Positions 41,602 through 50,067 of a stretch of 64,000 nt of DNA are shown here, one piece after another. Each line of letters begins with the position of its first letter. The first letter of the stretch is position 1. The stretch lies in assembly GCA_964423225.1 (NCBI GenBank), contig CAYREE010000001.1, positions 1 through 64,000 on the forward strand, written 5' to 3'. Made by a program: the position numbers and the translations under genes. This DNA comes from CAYREE01 sp964423225 (lineage in GTDB: Archaea; Altiarchaeota; Altiarchaeia; IMC4; SCGC-AAA252-I15). Under the pieces are notes generated by a model that worked only from the letters and a program-made list of their open reading frames with translations, was not told the DNA's origin and ran no database searches.

Positions 41602-42773
41602 GTGATGTAGTAGAAATCGATTTGGATGGTAAGAAAGTATATATCGTGGGTACAGCACACGTATCCGATGAGAGCGTTAAACAAGTAGAAGAAACCATTA
41701 AGAAGGTTAAACCAGAAGCAGTTGCAGTAGAATTATGCGAACACAGGTACAAGGCTCTCAAAGAAGAGAAGAAATGGGATGAGACAGAGATAACCGAGGT
41801 CATAAAATCCGGGAAAACCTATCTCTTCCTCATCCAGATACTTATGGCAAATTTCCAGCGGCAGATAGGAGACAAAGTCGGGATCAAACCCGGCTCAGAA
41901 ATGTTAAAAGCCATCCAGATAAGCGAAGAAAACAATGCAAAAGTCGAATTAGTCGACAGAGACATCTCAGTCACATTAAAGCGTGCAATAAGCCAGATAA
42001 CCGCGAAAGAAAAGTTAAAACTCTTATACGGATTCCTAAATGACATATTCGATAAAGAAGAGATCGATGAAGAACTAATTGAAAAACTCAAGGAAAAAGA
42101 CATGCTCAGCGAACTAATGGAAGAGCTTTCAATAGAGACTCCATCGTTAAAGAGAGTATTAGTTGATGAACGCGACGAGTATATGGCATTACGAATCGCA
42201 TCCATTGAAGCTGAAAAAATCGTTGTCGTAGTTGGTGCAGGCCACGTAGATGGTTTAACAAATAATCTTGAGGCATTAAAGGATGTTGTTATAGTCAAAT
42301 ACGCTAATGGAGTGGATGAGCTGATGCATATAGAGAAAAAAAAGAGTATGATCAGCTATCTAGGATATGCAATCCCACTGCTTTTTCTTGTGATAATAGG
42401 CTGGGGATTCACCAACCACGGGACCGACGTAACCTACACGATGCTCAAACAATGGTTCCTGATAAACGGGACCTTATCCGCGCTTGGAACAGCACTCGCC
42501 CTAGGGCATCCACTAACAATCCTCACCGCATTCATCGCAGCACCATTCACATCATTGAATCCCACGATTGCGGCAGGATGGGTTGCAAGCATAGTGGAAT
42601 TCAAGATGCGGAAACCACGTGTAAAAGACTTCAAAGACCTGCTTAAACTAAATAGGGTTGGAGACTACTGGAAAAACCGTGTCACAAGAATACTCTTAGT
42701 AATAGTATTTGCAAATATCGGCTCAAGCCTAGGAACATTCATAGCACTACCATACCTAATAAGCCTGATATAG
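41598..42773 (+). CDS. TraB/PrgY family membrane protein
   Basis: The 391-aa product starts with the TraB domain: VYIVGTAHVSDESV, AVELCEHRY, a helical middle with RDISVTLKRA, and VVVVGAGHVDGL (about residues 208-219). Four hydrophobic segments follow at the C terminus with GTALALGHPLTILTAF. The two GxxH motifs resemble the metal-binding site of the Tiki/EreA-like protease fold. Enterococcal TraB/PrgY reduces export of a peptide pheromone; the archaeal role is unknown. It is coupled to the upstream lipoprotein gene. Confidence 0.88.
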   Translation: MSDVVEIDLDGKKVYIVGTAHVSDESVKQVEETIKKVKPEAVAVELCEHRYKALKEEKKWDETEITEVIKSGKTYLFLIQILMANFQRQIGDKVGIKPGSEMLKAIQISEENNAKVELVDRDISVTLKRAISQITAKEKLKLLYGFLNDIFDKEEIDEELIEKLKEKDMLSELMEELSIETPSLKRVLVDERDEYMALRIASIEAEKIVVVVGAGHVDGLTNNLEALKDVVIVKYANGVDELMHIEKKKSMISYLGYAIPLLFLVIIGWGFTNHGTDVTYTMLKQWFLINGTLSALGTALALGHPLTILTAFIAAPFTSLNPTIAAGWVASIVEFKMRKPRVKDFKDLLKLNRVGDYWKNRVTRILLVIVFANIGSSLGTFIALPYLISLI

Positions 42774-42781
42774 TTTATAAT
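42774..42781 (+). promoter_or_regulatory. TATA box, aroE promoter
   Basis: TTTATAAT begins directly after the TraB-family stop codon and lies 25-32 nt before the aroE ATG at 42806, predicting a leaderless aroE mRNA. Confidence 0.5.
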
Positions 42782-42805
42782 AAAAACGCATTCAATATAC
42801 TAATA

Positions 42806-43639
42806 ATGAGGTTATTCAGCGTCATAGGCCATCCGATCAGTCATAGCATGTCGCCGGTTATGCATAATGCTGCATTCAAGCATCTTAACTTGAATTTCAG
42901 GTATGAGACAGTTGACGTGCTGCCTGAAACACTGCGAGAATTCATGACTACTGTAAGATACACTTATGCAGGACTGAATGTAACCATCCCCCACAAGGTT
43001 TCCGTTATCGACCATCTTGACGAGCTGAGTAAGGAGGCTGAATTAATAGGTGCAGTCAACACTGTAAAATGCGGTGAGAAACTAGTCGGATATAATACTG
43101 ATGGAGTAGGCTGTGTTAGAGCATTAGCCGAGGCAGGAGTTAATGTAAAGGATAAGAATATCCTGATAATAGGTACTGGTGGTGCAGGACGTGCCATCGC
43201 ATTCCAACTTTCGCTAGAAGGTGCTAACCTCAGTTTGTCTGACTTGAGGAAGGAAAGTGCTGAACACTTATCAAAGGATATCAGATCCAAGGTTGGATGC
43301 GACGTGGATGTAGTGGAATCTAACGCTAATAAGTTGGCTGAAGCACTTAAGGAAGCGGACGTATTCATCAATTCAACACCAGTCGGAATGTCTCCGAATG
43401 TGTCAGAATCCATTATCGAAGCCGCACTACTACCAAACGATATCGCAGTCATGGACCTTGTATACAATCCACTAGAGACAAAATTGCTAAGATTAGCCAG
43501 TGAACGAGGTTGCAAGACTATAGGAGGCCTTGGAATGCTCGTACACCAGGGTGCAGAATCATTGAGGATATGGCTTGATATAGAGCCTCCAGTAGACATT
43601 ATGAGGAAGGCTGCATTAGAAAAACTTAGGAATCCATAG
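42806..43639 (+). CDS. aroE: Shikimate dehydrogenase
   Basis: AroE reduces 3-dehydroshikimate to shikimate with NADPH in aromatic amino acid synthesis. The N-terminal substrate domain has GHPISHSMSP (8-17) and the catalytic Lys64 in NVTIPHK; Asn85 and Asp99 lie in GAVNT and GYNTDG. The NADP-binding loop GTGGAGRA is at 123-130, and LVYNPLETKLL and GGLGMLVHQGA follow near the C terminus. The length, 277 aa, is normal. It is convergent with the operon that starts with aroD, so two adjacent pathway genes lie in opposite transcripts. Confidence 0.97.
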   Translation: MRLFSVIGHPISHSMSPVMHNAAFKHLNLNFRYETVDVLPETLREFMTTVRYTYAGLNVTIPHKVSVIDHLDELSKEAELIGAVNTVKCGEKLVGYNTDGVGCVRALAEAGVNVKDKNILIIGTGGAGRAIAFQLSLEGANLSLSDLRKESAEHLSKDIRSKVGCDVDVVESNANKLAEALKEADVFINSTPVGMSPNVSESIIEAALLPNDIAVMDLVYNPLETKLLRLASERGCKTIGGLGMLVHQGAESLRIWLDIEPPVDIMRKAALEKLRNP

Positions 43640-43647
43640 TATTTGCT

Positions 43648-44523
43648 TTAAACAATCTTTTTTAAAAGTCTGGCTAGATTCTGTTTTAATAATTCTAGGA
43701 TATTCAATTGAATAGATGAAAGTTCGTCAAGATCAGCTTGTAGAATATCCTTGCCATCAACATGTTTTTTAACAATAGCCTTGAGCTTTGATTCATATGA
43801 CATATCAAGATCCAATACTTCTACAGTGAATACTTCGTTAAGCCTATCAGAAAGTTCGTTAATAATAGATAATGGCATCGTTCCGAGATCTTCCCTATCC
43901 ACTAATCCTAGATAAGAAAGTATATTCACAGTATTTCCAGTCTTACACAGATACATTCTACATATCTTTGGCTGTAACCCAGCTTTAAAGAGTATGCAAT
44001 CACCATCATCAAGAAAAATACATGCAGTCGAATCCTTACTAGTCCAAAGCTTCTCCCCAGCCTTTGGGATTGGAATGTCATCACACATTGCATAAGGTAA
44101 GAACTGTCCAGGATCTACAGTTGTACAATAGACGAAACTCCCCTCATCGTCCTCAAGGAAAAAATCATCGTTTTCATTAAGTTTTTCAAAAAGCGTGCTA
44201 TCAATAGAGTCGGCCCTCACTTTCCTCAAAGGATTATTCAATCCATTCGATGATGCAAATTCAAAAACTTTATCAACAAGACGAGTCTCGATAGGCACGC
44301 CTACCGCAGAAACAGGATTAAAATAACAGCAAGACTTACAAGACTCTATATGACAGGTTGGATAGTATACTATGTCCCGTACAAGCGAATCCATCATCAA
44401 TCGCTTGTTAAGTATTAGATCAGATACACTCTTCTCCTTAAATCCCCTGCCATTTGGATCAATCTTGCCTTGGCTGACCAACCAGTCTAGAAGATCTATC
44501 TTCTGTTTTATGAAGAGCCTCAC
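43648..44523 (-). CDS. YkgJ-family cysteine-cluster protein
   Basis: The 291-aa soluble product carries an N-terminal cluster, C57-x4-C62-x2-C65-C66, and further cysteines in the C-terminal half (ACIFLDDGDCILFKAGLQPKICRMYLC). This matches the YkgJ-like zinc/iron-chelating domain, whose members are thought to coordinate metal. The last gene of the aroD-larB-TPR-larC unit, it starts 2 bp after larC. Its place next to two Lar genes makes a link with metal or cofactor handling plausible, but that is inference. Confidence 0.75.
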   Translation of the reverse strand: MRLFIKQKIDLLDWLVSQGKIDPNGRGFKEKSVSDLILNKRLMMDSLVRDIVYYPTCHIESCKSCCYFNPVSAVGVPIETRLVDKVFEFASSNGLNNPLRKVRADSIDSTLFEKLNENDDFFLEDDEGSFVYCTTVDPGQFLPYAMCDDIPIPKAGEKLWTSKDSTACIFLDDGDCILFKAGLQPKICRMYLCKTGNTVNILSYLGLVDREDLGTMPLSIINELSDRLNEVFTVEVLDLDMSYESKLKAIVKKHVDGKDILQADLDELSSIQLNILELLKQNLARLLKKIV

Positions 44524-44525
44524 AT

Positions 44526-45608
44526 TTATTTCTTTTTCTTCCGAAATCCTGCCTTAGCCCTAACGATATTATCAACCTCTTTGAATGATTTACCATGTTT
44601 TAAAGCAATCCTATGCAAGTCGTCGAACTCTGGCTTGAATCCAGTGTCTGAATATTTGACCGCAGCCTCCTCGATGACACCATTAATATCAACTTTAAGA
44701 ACTCCTATCTCTCTTACAGATTCTATCCTATCTAATACCGGTTGGACTCGAACTCCTAGAGAACCAGTCTCACCCATAATGATCTTGGCATGCGCTTCCG
44801 GATCTTCTGTGAGGACACGAACAAGGAATCCAAACCTGCCCTTCTTCATCATGCAGGGTATGATATGAACATCTAATGCACCCATTTTCATGAGCCTTTC
44901 AGACATAAAGGAAAGACATTCAGGAGTAACATCATCAACATTTGTCTCAAGAATGCATTTATCACTCACCATGTGAGCAGATAAGACATTAGGATACTCA
45001 AGATCCATAGTACCAGCACCATGCGAAACAGTGCCATCAGGTATGCTTCCCACACAGTTTCTACCTACCACAGACAATATTGCTACTCCAGTAGGCGTAG
45101 TAATCTCCCTGTCTGATACTATTCTGATAGGAAGCTTAGATGTCTTTATGATCTCCATTGTCGCAGGAGCGATATCGCCAACAGATATTGGAGTGTAACA
45201 CAATCCCTCATCTATCACACCAAGAGACTCTAATGCTAGAGAAGTGGCCACAGCATCAACAACTATGTCGACAGCCTCATGAAGATGCACTTTCTTCAAA
45301 GGCACTTTATGAGCCTTTGATTCCGCGATAGCCAACTCCTTAAGGACTGCAAGAGATGTCTTTAGAACTTTCTCTGATAATTTAAGGGACTTCATTGATT
45401 TCTGAAGATCTACATAATCCCTTGAAGATGGCTTATAATTGACATCGAATCTCAATGCGGAAACACTCTTCTTCTTAACAGGTTTAAAACCTACTTTCGC
45501 AATCGGGCGCAGTGTAGATATGATCTTATCCTTATCAGCACCTAATCCAGCCAAAGCAGCGACAATCATGTCTCCTGCAACACCACGGTCACAATCAAGA
45601 TAGATCAT
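44526..45608 (-). CDS. larC: LarC, nickel-pincer cofactor biosynthesis (nickel insertion) protein
   Basis: LarC inserts nickel into the pincer cofactor of lactate racemase-type enzymes in a CTP-dependent reaction. The 360-aa product starts IYLDCDRGVAGDMIVAAL, has VHLHEAVDIVVDAVATSLALESLG, the TPTGVAIL segment, ETNVDDVTPE and a C-terminal MGETGSLGVRVQPVLDR domain, all typical of LarC/DUF111. Here it is one polypeptide, not the frameshifted LarC1-LarC2 form. It overlaps the TPR gene stop by 4 bp. Confidence 0.93.
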   Translation of the reverse strand: MIYLDCDRGVAGDMIVAALAGLGADKDKIISTLRPIAKVGFKPVKKKSVSALRFDVNYKPSSRDYVDLQKSMKSLKLSEKVLKTSLAVLKELAIAESKAHKVPLKKVHLHEAVDIVVDAVATSLALESLGVIDEGLCYTPISVGDIAPATMEIIKTSKLPIRIVSDREITTPTGVAILSVVGRNCVGSIPDGTVSHGAGTMDLEYPNVLSAHMVSDKCILETNVDDVTPECLSFMSERLMKMGALDVHIIPCMMKKGRFGFLVRVLTEDPEAHAKIIMGETGSLGVRVQPVLDRIESVREIGVLKVDINGVIEEAAVKYSDTGFKPEFDDLHRIALKHGKSFKEVDNIVRAKAGFRKKKK

Positions 45609-46075
45609 TCTATTGTATCAAATAAAGGCTTAGCCTCCAAAAACCTCAAATCATTTGGACACGCTTCTAAAAGCATGTTAAACTCTACTTTTGCCTTATT
45701 GAAATCCTCGGTGAAGTAATACATCAATGCAAGATTATAACGTGCCTCATGCAGGTTTGGCTTGATCTCAAGTGCCTTCTTATAAGCCCTTATAGCAAGC
45801 TCCACATTAGTTAGGTCATCTGCCAACACTTCATCCTCAGTATGATGGACTCCAAGATTATAATAAGTATAAGGATTCTCAGGATCCAATAGAAGTGATT
45901 GTTGTAGAATGGTTTCTGCAATATCATAATGTCCTGAACCATATTCCATTTGCCCTGCGAAATGAGTGAGTCTTTCAGCCATAAGCTTTTTATCTACAAC
46001 TTGCTCTGAAAGCTTCAATGCCTCGATCACTTTCCGCTCACCCAATAGCTTCATAACTTCATCTACTTCAGCCAT
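45605..46075 (-). CDS. TPR-repeat protein
   Basis: The 156-aa product has about three tetratricopeptide units (for example ENPYTYYNLGVHH and LHEARYNLALMYYFTEDFNKAKVEFNMLL), so it is a helical protein-binding scaffold. It lies between larB and larC, 3 bp after larB and overlapping larC, which makes a role in assembling or escorting Lar proteins plausible. No membrane segment. Confidence 0.8.
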   Translation of the reverse strand: MAEVDEVMKLLGERKVIEALKLSEQVVDKKLMAERLTHFAGQMEYGSGHYDIAETILQQSLLLDPENPYTYYNLGVHHTEDEVLADDLTNVELAIRAYKKALEIKPNLHEARYNLALMYYFTEDFNKAKVEFNMLLEACPNDLRFLEAKPLFDTIE

Positions 46076-46078
46076 CTT

Positions 46079-46735
46079 TTATCGTACAATCTGATACGCC
46101 AATACTGCAGCACCATACCCATTATCAATGTTAACAACTGCAACTGGCGTACATGAGTTAAGCATCGTGTATAATGCTGCTTTACCCCCTTTACCAACCC
46201 CATACCCGATTGATGTTGGAACTCCTATTACCGGCACGTCAACAAGACCAGATACAACTGATGGAAGCGCTCCCTCCATGCCTGCAACAACTATCAATGC
46301 TTTAGCATCCTTCATCTCGTTTAATGCAGGATATAATCGGTGAATGCCTGCAACCCCCACATCATAGCTTTTTATGACCTTACATCCGAGTTGTTCTGCT
46401 ACAATTCTTGCCTCCTCTGCAATTATGATGTCTGATGTCCCTGCAGTTATTACACCTATCGTGCCATTCACCCGTATTTTATGGTCTTTCTTACGAGCGA
46501 TTAATACCCTGCCCTTATCATAGTATTCGACCTCCACATCCTCTATCTTCAACTCGTTTTTAAAAAAGGATGCCTTCTTCTCATCTACTTTAGTGGCTAT
46601 AAACCGTCCTAGTTTCTCTATGAATTCACCAGCAATCAATAGAAGATCTTCTGTAGACTTGAATTCACCATATACTACTTCAGGTATTCCACACCGTTCC
46701 GGTCTTTCAAAATCAGGTGTGACAATCTTCACCAT
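46079..46735 (-). CDS. larB: LarB, nicotinate adenine dinucleotide carboxylase/hydrolase (PurE-like)
   Basis: LarB carboxylates and hydrolyses nicotinic acid adenine dinucleotide, the first step of pincer-cofactor synthesis. The 218-aa product has the LarB N-terminal region (PERCGIPEVVYGEFKSTE) and a PurE-like domain: GVITAGTSDIIIAEEA, YDVGVAGIHRLYP, VVAGMEGALPSVVSGLVDVPVIGVPTSIGYG and a VNIDNGYGAA tail. The start overlaps the end of aroD by 7 bp. Confidence 0.94.
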   Translation of the reverse strand: MVKIVTPDFERPERCGIPEVVYGEFKSTEDLLLIAGEFIEKLGRFIATKVDEKKASFFKNELKIEDVEVEYYDKGRVLIARKKDHKIRVNGTIGVITAGTSDIIIAEEARIVAEQLGCKVIKSYDVGVAGIHRLYPALNEMKDAKALIVVAGMEGALPSVVSGLVDVPVIGVPTSIGYGVGKGGKAALYTMLNSCTPVAVVNIDNGYGAAVLAYQIVR

Positions 46736-47400
46736 AGTAGGTCACCTATCTGTCTTAACTCATTTACCGTCAACTGTCCTGGAGCAACCTCTTTCCCCTT
46801 TTCTGCACAACCAAATGTGAGATATGCTCCAAGGGAGGGTGCTATTACCCTTGATAAGCTGCCTTTCTCACCCATTGACAATGCGATTATATCAGGCATA
46901 ATATCTATTTCAGATATTGCCTGCATCATATGTAATACATCACTTGCATCTACCGCCATATATGATATCTTGACTATGTCTGCTCCAGCCTCTGCCTCCA
47001 ATTTTAGGATGTCCTTTATGTCTTGGATGCTTGGAGTCTTTTCAAAATCATGGTGTGCTATGATAACTCTAACACCAGCTTCCTTAGCTCTTTTGATAAA
47101 TCCGTCGCGGACTACAGGCTCAGCCTTCAATTCTATGCTAACGTATTTTGAAAATTCAAGGCAGGATTCAAGAAGCATTATCCTATCTTTCTCGCTTCCC
47201 GTGTATTTACCTCCCTCATACTCTGGCATACAGGTGATCATCAATGGCTTTTCTATCCCAGATAGTTTTTTTATATCAGAGGTATCTTTCAGAAAGTCTA
47301 AGCGGACTTCCACGATATCACAGGCTAAATCCTTCCTATTTGCAGTCTCAACTGCCTCATCCAAACTGTCTACTGCGATAGACAGGCATATCAACGCCAT
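46729..47400 (-). CDS. aroD: 3-dehydroquinate dehydratase, type I
   Basis: AroD removes water from 3-dehydroquinate through a Schiff base. The catalytic Lys144 (ADIVKISY) and His117 (AHHDF) are present, as are the EVRLDFL strand (about 31-37) and the C-terminal SLGAYLTFG loop. Its 223 aa is normal for archaeal type I enzymes. It is the first gene of the aroD-larB-TPR-larC-ykgJ transcript and is divergent from the DUF192 gene across 109 bp. Confidence 0.96.
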   Translation of the reverse strand: MALICLSIAVDSLDEAVETANRKDLACDIVEVRLDFLKDTSDIKKLSGIEKPLMITCMPEYEGGKYTGSEKDRIMLLESCLEFSKYVSIELKAEPVVRDGFIKRAKEAGVRVIIAHHDFEKTPSIQDIKDILKLEAEAGADIVKISYMAVDASDVLHMMQAISEIDIMPDIIALSMGEKGSLSRVIAPSLGAYLTFGCAEKGKEVAPGQLTVNELRQIGDLLW

Positions 47401-47509
47401 CTTATCAAACCTGGTAAAGATATGTATTATTAAAATATTAGTACTCGATTAAAACGCATTATATACAGAATATACTCAAGTTTTCATTAAATACATCTAA
47501 TAAGAGAAT

Positions 47510-47878
47510 GTGCAGATAATCAATTTGAAGAAGGGAAAGATGCTAAGCGATGATGCAGGGCTTAGAAGATCCTTCACTGGAAGACTATTAGGTCTTATGT
47601 TCCAGGGTAAGAAAGACATCGTCTTAGAAGCTATGAAGGAGGGTGTTAAAGAGTCCACGATTCACATGATGTTCATGCGTTATCCTATCGATGTTGTATG
47701 GACTGATTCCCATCTGAATGTTGTTGACGTTAAGAAGAATGTGCCTGCATTCAATCCTTTCAACCCTAAAACATGGCGGTTACATGGACCAAAAAAACCT
47801 GCATTATACATACTAGAGTTCGGAAAAGGAGATATATTAGATACCGAGATCGGTGATGTAATCGAGTTTATCGACTAG
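47510..47878 (+). CDS. DUF192 protein
   Basis: The 122-aa product has the DUF192 core: an early TGRLLGLMF segment, MMFMRYPIDVVWTD, a central VVDVKKNV strand and ALYILEFGKGDI. The family, of unknown function, is often small and secreted or cytosolic; no signal peptide is present here. The start is a GTG, as no in-frame ATG precedes the conserved region. It ends 11 bp inside the convergent membrane-bound regulator gene. Confidence 0.85.
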   Translation: MQIINLKKGKMLSDDAGLRRSFTGRLLGLMFQGKKDIVLEAMKEGVKESTIHMMFMRYPIDVVWTDSHLNVVDVKKNVPAFNPFNPKTWRLHGPKKPALYILEFGKGDILDTEIGDVIEFID

Positions 47879-48782
47879 CATACAATTTCTTGCCGACAAG
47901 ATAGACAATACAGGTTATCGTTGACAATCCGAACACCAAGACAGCAAGCAGCTGTAATGAAGGGAATGACGATGATGATTCCGCTTCATATACAACATTA
48001 GAAACAGAGGGTTTCTTCGCTGGTGGTTGAAATACTCCAGGTTCAGTATTATCAGTAGGTTCAGTATTATCAGGATTTTCCTCCTTCAATACGTTCTCAT
48101 CTTCCAAAGTTGTATCACTTGAATCCACATCTGCTTTATACGTTTGTCTATTCCGAGTACCATCTGAAGGTGAAAGACCCTTATTAACCGATGGAACATC
48201 TCCCTCAGAGTCCGGGATGAATCCAAGATTAGATGGAGTATTTCCGATATTCTTTTCATTGGATCCAGGAGTTCGAGAGTTACTACCCTCCTCTTGGACG
48301 ATGCTTTGGGTTTGCTTATCTGCCCCACCTGATGTCGGAACACTATCTGCAACCGGTGTTGTAGAACCATAAAGATCATCTTGTGATAGCATCTCGCTTG
48401 CTGGAGCCATCATCTTAGACGCAACCATCGGAGAACCAATACTATAAAGGTTCGCTTGAAAACTAATTAAGGATGCGCAAAGCATCAAGACACTAATACC
48501 AAGTAAAACCCATACCTTAGTCTCATAAGGACTAACAATACTCCTACCCTTCTCAGTCAACTTATAATACTTCCACTTCGTACCCCTATCAATATGCTCG
48601 ATAAGGCCTGCATGCACAAGCTTGTCAATATGCTCTTTGATTGTTGAAGGACTCATCTCCATTTCTTGCGCAAGATCTGTGAGAGTCTTCTTCCTCTTGT
48701 CTAACTTCTTTAGTATCTCAACCCTAGTGTCTGCTGCAAGCACCTTGAAAGTCTCCCTGTCAAGAGTGATCTGATCTTTCAC
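47868..48782 (-). CDS. Membrane-tethered winged-helix (ArsR-like) regulator with extracytoplasmic disordered region
   Basis: Residues 1-75 form a winged-helix domain (TRVEILKKLDKRKKTLTDLAQEMEMSPSTIKEHIDKLVHAGLIE ... KYYKLTEKGR). A transmembrane helix follows (about 90-110), then about 160 residues rich in Ser, Thr, Asn, Pro and acidic residues, and a second transmembrane helix (about 278-298). The layout suggests a one-component sensor with the disordered part outside the cell. It is translationally coupled (4-bp overlap) with the Cys-rich lipoprotein gene upstream, a possible partner. Confidence 0.8.
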   Translation of the reverse strand: MKDQITLDRETFKVLAADTRVEILKKLDKRKKTLTDLAQEMEMSPSTIKEHIDKLVHAGLIEHIDRGTKWKYYKLTEKGRSIVSPYETKVWVLLGISVLMLCASLISFQANLYSIGSPMVASKMMAPASEMLSQDDLYGSTTPVADSVPTSGGADKQTQSIVQEEGSNSRTPGSNEKNIGNTPSNLGFIPDSEGDVPSVNKGLSPSDGTRNRQTYKADVDSSDTTLEDENVLKEENPDNTEPTDNTEPGVFQPPAKKPSVSNVVYEAESSSSFPSLQLLAVLVFGLSTITCIVYLVGKKLYASR

Positions 48783-49213
48783 ATCAAACCCCCCTGATTA
48801 TCAATGAGGTCATTATTTACCAGATTATCGTCGGAACCTGAATCAAGAATAACTTCCATTTTTACAACAAGACATGAATCATACTCGTCATTACTCTTCC
48901 AAACACATTTCCCATCAACACAACCACATTCTGTAAGTGATAGACACTCATATTCAGGCCGCATCTCACATGTTGTTACTAGTTCCCGCTCTGGATCCTT
49001 GACAGCACACACCTGACTTGAACAGCCTTGTGGAATACAATTAGAGTCAGAACTACATTCGGGTTTTAATGTTGTTAAAGTCGATCTTACTGTAGAAGGT
49101 ATAGTAGAGAGTGTTGTGGATGTTGATGTGGATTCGGAACTGATGCATCCTGAAGAATACATGAAAAAAGACACGGTGGTTAATATGATTATGATGTTGA
49201 TAAATTCCCTCAT
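48779..49213 (-). CDS. Secreted or lipid-anchored protein with eight-cysteine cluster
   Basis: The 144-aa product has a signal peptide with Cys after SSG (lipobox-like SSGC), a Ser/Thr linker, and then cysteines in the order ECSSDSNC, GCSSQVC, TC, EC, CGC and KC. That matches the eight-cysteine-cluster domain seen in archaea and likely disulfide-bonded. It is first in a transcript with the tethered regulator, which suggests an extracellular sensing or binding role. Confidence 0.72.
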   Translation of the reverse strand: MREFINIIIILTTVSFFMYSSGCISSESTSTSTTLSTIPSTVRSTLTTLKPECSSDSNCIPQGCSSQVCAVKDPERELVTTCEMRPEYECLSLTECGCVDGKCVWKSNDEYDSCLVVKMEVILDSGSDDNLVNNDLIDNQGGLM

Positions 49214-49276
49214 AAGTAATACTTTGAGGCCATATTTAAAGCAGTTTCTATTTGGTTCGGTCTAGGCCGAAAGATG

Positions 49277-50020
49277 CTATTCCTCTACCATACCCCGTAT
49301 TTTACCTGATTGCTTCTTTAAAACATTCACACCATCCATGCTGATAGTATAATCAATTGTTAACCATACATTGTAGAGCGTGTCAGGTATCTTTAATGTG
49401 CATTCTGATGCTGTGAGACTGATTATTTCACCGGGATTAATCCAGCCAGTATTACTATAGTCTTTACCCAAGCATATTGCAGGATCCAAGGTATCATTTA
49501 ACACATAATTATTGATCCTGACAGGATCTTTAAATTTATTTGTGAGAGTGATAGTGAAGTTCCCATCTGACGTTAGCTTCCAGGTATTGCATCCTGGAGA
49601 CAATCCACCCCACTTTATATGCCAACAATCGCTTTCTGCCTCACGCCTGCATAAACCTATACAATATCTAACATTGGAATGGCAACAATATCCAGCATTC
49701 AGTACATACCCCCTACAATCACAATAAGTGTATTTATAACCACCCAGATTACCTTCATAGTAGGTAGAAACCTTAGGCAATATTATATAGACCATTAATA
49801 TGATGATTATCGGCCACTTCAGCGACCATCCTTCAACAATTAGACAACTTACAATATAGGCAAAAACAAGGTTTAATACAATAGATCCGAGTTCTGAATG
49901 TACATTGATGAATGGAAGGGCCATCAAACTAGTGGTAAGAACCGGATAATACCATAAAAACACTGCCAAAAACAAGTATAATACAAACTTTGTCCTTGTT
50001 GGTTTGAAAATCGACGTCAT
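49277..50020 (-). CDS. Hypothetical membrane protein with Cys-rich outer domain
   Basis: The 247-aa product has three hydrophobic segments in its first 85 residues, then a domain with eight closely spaced cysteines (YCDCRGYVLNAGYCCHSN...CIGLC...DC), and a beta-rich C-terminal domain ending in a short basic-acidic tail. I do not recognise it. The Cys-rich domain is probably outside and disulfide-bonded. Separate from its neighbours (63 bp from the lipoprotein gene and 47 bp from srp54), all on the same strand. Confidence 0.65.
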   Translation of the reverse strand: MTSIFKPTRTKFVLYLFLAVFLWYYPVLTTSLMALPFINVHSELGSIVLNLVFAYIVSCLIVEGWSLKWPIIIILMVYIILPKVSTYYEGNLGGYKYTYCDCRGYVLNAGYCCHSNVRYCIGLCRREAESDCWHIKWGGLSPGCNTWKLTSDGNFTITLTNKFKDPVRINNYVLNDTLDPAICLGKDYSNTGWINPGEIISLTASECTLKIPDTLYNVWLTIDYTISMDGVNVLKKQSGKIRGMVEE

Positions 50021-50067
50021 GAATTTTGCCCCCCACTAAGTGATTATATGATTCTCTTTTGATAAAC

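Noticed and set aside
43648..47400. A full lactate racemase operon
   Set aside because: Only larB and larC are present; no LarA- or LarE-like protein is seen in the window.
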